This document shows positions 62,466-64,000 of a DNA stretch of 64,000 nucleotides, piece by piece. Position 1 is the stretch's first letter; the number at the start of each line of letters is the position of its first letter. A program made the position numbers and the translations under genes. Origin of the DNA: Xenophilus aerolatus (GTDB taxonomy: Bacteria; Pseudomonadota; Gammaproteobacteria; Burkholderiales; Burkholderiaceae_C); the NCBI GenBank assembly GCA_029968055.1, contig JASCNX010000003.1:62001-126000 (forward strand), read 5' to 3'. Under the pieces are notes generated by a model. The model did not search any database, was not told where the DNA came from, and saw nothing but the letters and a program-made list of their open reading frames with translations.

Positions 62466-64000
62466 TCAATTCATGGTCATCGTGGCGATGTCGATGAACC
62501 AGCTCTTGGGCTGGACCACGCCCTGGATCTTGGGCGAGAGCGCGCGCGGGCCGACGTCGTGCGCGACGAAGAGGAAGGGCGCTTCGTCGACGATGCGGGC
62601 CTGCAGTTCGGCCAGGGTGGCGTCGCGCGCCTTGTCGTCGAAGGTCGTGCGGGCCTTGTCCACCAGCGCGTCGGTCTTGGGGTCGCTGTAGTAGCCCCAG
62701 TTCTGGGCGACGGGCGGCTGGGCCTTGGTGCTGACGAAACGCACCATGGCGAAGAACGGGTCCATGGTGGCCGCGCTCACGTTGGTGGCGTGCGCACCGT
62801 GGGCGCCGGGGTCCTTGGCACCCAGGCGCCAGCCGGAGAACAGCGTGTTCCATTCCACCACGTCGAACTCGACGTCGAAGTAGCAGTCCTTCAGGTTCTG
62901 CTGGATGAACTCGTTCATCGGCAGCGGCTGCATCTGCCCCGAACCCGACGCGGAGGTCTGCACCTTCACCTTGACCGGCTTGGCGGCCGAGTAGCCGGCC
63001 TGCTGCATCAGCTTCTGGCCGGCGGCCACGTCGTACTTGATCTGGAAGGTGGGCTGTCCGCGCCACGGATCGCCGGGCTCGGCGATGCCGGTGGCCTCGG
63101 CCATCATGCCGCCCAGCAGCTCCTTGAGCGCGCCGCGATTGACGCACAGGTTGGCGGCCTGCCGCACCTTCACATCCTTGAAGGGCGAATCGGGCAGCAG
63201 CGAGAACTGCCACGGCCACAGGTGAGGCTGCAGGTTGGTGTAGATTTTGAAGCCGCGCTGCTTGAGGGTCGCCACCGCATCGGGCGCGGGGGCCTCGATC
63301 CAGTCGACCTGCCCCGACATCAGGGCGGCCGTGCGCGAGTTGGCCTCGGGCAGCGGCAGCAGCACCACGCGGTCGATCTTCGGGCGGCGCTTGGCATCCC
63401 AGTAGTCGGGGTTCTTCACCATCTCGAGGCGCTCGCGCGGCACGAACCTGGACGCCTTGAACGGGCCGGTGCCGGCGGGATCGGCCGCGAAGGCGGTCCA
63501 CGCCTGCTTGCTGCGTTCGGCCTTGTCGCTCACGCTGGCCGGCACGGCATCGAACTTCTTCTGCCAGTGGGCCGGCGAGGCCATAAACAGGTTGGTCAGG
63601 TTGAAGGGCAGGAACGAGTCCGGCTCGCTGGTCGTGAGCTCGACGGTCAGCTCGTCGATCTTGCGGGCGCTGCGCAGCGTGGGCATGCGCGAGGCGGTCA
63701 CGCCGATCTGGGCCGGGTCGTACTGCGGTGCGGCCTTGTCGAGCACCTTGCCCACATTCCACACCACGGCGTCGGCGTTGAAGGCGGAGCCGTCGTGGAA
63801 CTTGACGCCGGGACGCAGCTTGAAGACCCACTTGGTCTTGTCCTTGGCATCCACCGCCCAGGAGACGGCCAAGTCGGGGATCACCACGCTGGGCTTGGTG
63901 TCCGAGCTCAGGTCCCACTGCGTGAGGCTGTCGTACATGGGAATACCGGTGAAGCGGTTGCCCTCGTAGCCCTGGTCGGGCTGGCCGGAGGTGCGCGGGA
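62466..64000 (-). CDS. Dipeptide/oligopeptide ABC importer periplasmic binding protein (5' end beyond window)
   Basis: A family-5 solute-binding protein cut by the right edge; 511 residues remain and the frame stays open to base 64000, with GQPDQGYEGNRFTGIPMYDSLTQW at the truncated front, so the signal peptide lies outside. Other features are FKLRPGVKFHDGSAFNADAV, RYVPRERLE-like RFVPRERLEMV and a C-terminal VVQPKSWFIDIATMTMN. It delivers peptides or related compounds to the DppBCDF-type complex. The ligand cannot be told; family-5 proteins also bind nickel, heme and opines. Confidence 0.92.
   Translation of the reverse strand, partial: PRTSGQPDQGYEGNRFTGIPMYDSLTQWDLSSDTKPSVVIPDLAVSWAVDAKDKTKWVFKLRPGVKFHDGSAFNADAVVWNVGKVLDKAAPQYDPAQIGVTASRMPTLRSARKIDELTVELTTSEPDSFLPFNLTNLFMASPAHWQKKFDAVPASVSDKAERSKQAWTAFAADPAGTGPFKASRFVPRERLEMVKNPDYWDAKRRPKIDRVVLLPLPEANSRTAALMSGQVDWIEAPAPDAVATLKQRGFKIYTNLQPHLWPWQFSLLPDSPFKDVKVRQAANLCVNRGALKELLGGMMAEATGIAEPGDPWRGQPTFQIKYDVAAGQKLMQQAGYSAAKPVKVKVQTSASGSGQMQPLPMNEFIQQNLKDCYFDVEFDVVEWNTLFSGWRLGAKDPGAHGAHATNVSAATMDPFFAMVRFVSTKAQPPVAQNWGYYSDPKTDALVDKARTTFDDKARDATLAELQARIVDEAPFLFVAHDVGPRALSPKIQGVVQPKSWFIDIATMTMN

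Overview
The window is about 64 kb of GC-rich, densely coded bacterial chromosome. It is most likely from a Burkholderiales member of the Comamonadaceae, and Variovorax or a close relative fits best. The reasons are the argB-slmA neighbourhood, two TRAP transporter systems, a large acyl-CoA degradation operon, and dispersed repeats resembling those I recall from this family. The genus is an inference. There are 55 protein genes, two of them cut by the window edges. I see no rRNA, tRNA, insertion sequence, integrase or CRISPR array. No stretch longer than about 240 bases lacks a gene.

1-15.8 kb is a surface-polysaccharide locus. It holds a GT4 glycosyltransferase and GDP-L-fucose synthase (fcl), then a convergent five-gene operon: manC, an ABC exporter (wzm, wzt), a tandem GT2 enzyme and a GT4 enzyme with an N-terminal repeat domain. 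A membrane O-acyltransferase, three more GT2 enzymes and a WecA-like initiating sugar-phosphate transferase follow. Together they could start a glycan on the lipid carrier, supply GDP-mannose and GDP-fucose, assemble and acylate the chain, and export it. A GDP-mannose dehydratase is not in view.

15.9-17.7 kb holds argB and slmA. 17.7-26.2 kb is a sugar-acid catabolic region: a GntR regulator, a TRAP transporter, a UxaA-type dehydratase and an Ldh2-type dehydrogenase on the minus strand, and a divergent SDR dehydrogenase and FAH hydrolase on the plus strand. A perfect palindrome lies between the two arms. The set resembles a non-phosphorylating deoxy-sugar-acid pathway.

26.2-30.2 kb is a divergent pair: a YiiX-type permuted NlpC/P60 protein and a large membrane-embedded patatin-like protein. 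30.3-41.2 kb is a TetR-headed beta-oxidation-type operon: acyl-CoA dehydrogenase, DUF2147, FadN-like bifunctional enzyme, thiolase, alpha/beta hydrolase, hot-dog thioesterase, atypical SDR, DsbA-like oxidoreductase and ECI2-like isomerase. Three REP-type hairpins sit in its intergenic gaps.

41.4-52.4 kb holds a YciA-type thioesterase, an Atm1-type ABC exporter, a 2-hydroxyacid dehydrogenase, an M81 metallopeptidase, a LysR regulator, aspartate ammonia-lyase, and a complete glutamate/aspartate ABC importer (gltIJKL). 52.6-64 kb holds a possible 2-oxoglutarate-dependent oxygenase, a second TRAP system divergent from an M20 amidohydrolase, a YfcE-type phosphoesterase, and a dipeptide-type ABC importer that runs off the right edge.
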